Positions 63,579 through 64,000 of a stretch of DNA of 64,000 bases are shown here, one piece after another. The position numbers and the translations under genes are program-made. The notes under the pieces were generated by a model, which was given only the letters and a program-made list of their open reading frames with translations, was not told the origin of the DNA and did no database searches. Position 1 is the first letter of the stretch; the number at the start of each line of letters is the position of its first letter. Source of the DNA: Mesostigma viride (taxonomy: Eukaryota > Streptophyta > Mesostigmatophyceae > Mesostigmatales > Mesostigmataceae); the NCBI GenBank assembly GCA_009746045.1, contig RPFO01000348.1, forward strand, positions 626,401 to 690,400, in the 5' to 3' direction.

Positions 63579-64000
63579 GGTTAGAAGTTTAAACAGTCTG
63601 AACAGGCATTGGTGCCGCGGCTGGGTTTGCAAGCCCCCGGTGTTGGTGCCACACATTTATCTGGGGGTGGGTGTTCAATTAGACATGGGCTACAGGGGCG
63701 CCAAGCAAGGCAATGTGCAACAGAACTAATATGCGAGACGAGCATTTGCCGTGTGATGGCAGCACCTTGCAAGGCAAGCACAGGGCTATCGGATGGCACA
63801 GTACATGTGTTTTGTGCACGCCGCAGGGCGGTAGCAGGAGGGTTTGGGAGGCCGAGCCTGAGCCCGCGTGCTTAACGTTGCTCATTTGCTGGGCTTGCCC
63901 TGCACATGGCCAGTAAAGTTTGCAGCAAGAGGTTTATCTGTGTTGCAATTCTTACAGTTCTTGAATGCCACGCAGGCATTCACTTACTTGTGGCCCTCGC
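63579..64000. other. Downstream of RAR1, no gene seen
   Basis: Probable 3' UTR and intergenic sequence. Short frames on both strands show no family features. Confidence 0.4.

Overview
The window reads as nuclear DNA of a GC-rich, repeat-laden eukaryote, most likely a green alga (Viridiplantae). The main reasons are as follows. (1) Both housekeeping genes carry many GT-AG introns, mostly with GTG-type donors. (2) A complete RAR1-type CHORD protein shows the plant layout: two CHORD domains, a CCCH motif between them, and no CS domain. (3) The UBP6/USP14 orthologue has plant-like box sequences. (4) There are two short interstitial TTTAGGG tracts. The species cannot be named from this sequence alone.

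Layout. 1-9,956: the right end of a satellite array with a 170-bp unit and almost no variation. It abuts a broken L1-like LINE. 9,957-13,891: LINE debris (RT, endonuclease and ORF1 pieces, minus strand). 16,463-19,405: a sialyltransferase-family (GT29) gene on the minus strand, with a very long low-complexity stem and a one-base frame break in a G7 run. 20,088-36,900: a graveyard of mobile DNA. It holds a second ORF1 remnant, an L1-like LINE with a hAT-like element nested inside its RT, copies of a tRNA-derived SINE, a 1.7-kb TIR element with foldback ends, GGTGG-type degenerate repeats, perfect palindromes and a 5'-truncated LINE. I found no convincing host gene between 20.7 and 37.1 kb.

37,153-59,146 (minus strand) is one gene, UBP6/USP14. 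I could assemble it as 15 exons with continuous phase, encoding 514 aa. The larger introns are filled with intron-specific minisatellites. Intron 11 holds an almost intact tyrosine-recombinase (PAT/Ngaro/Kangaroo-like) retrotransposon with split direct repeats. Its pol frame fuses RT, RNase H and tyrosine recombinase, and a 2A-like NPGP motif sits exactly between RNase H and recombinase. About 700 bp away, and divergent, is RAR1 (59,846-63,578, plus strand): 5 exons, 222 aa, complete.

How the genes relate. UBP6/USP14 is the proteasome-bound deubiquitinase. RAR1 is an HSP90/SGT1 co-chaperone. Sharing one short intergenic region suggests a shared promoter for two proteostasis genes; this is inference. 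Coordinates of exons are base-level readings by eye. Exon phases, protein lengths and family motifs all agree, but no alignment program was run.
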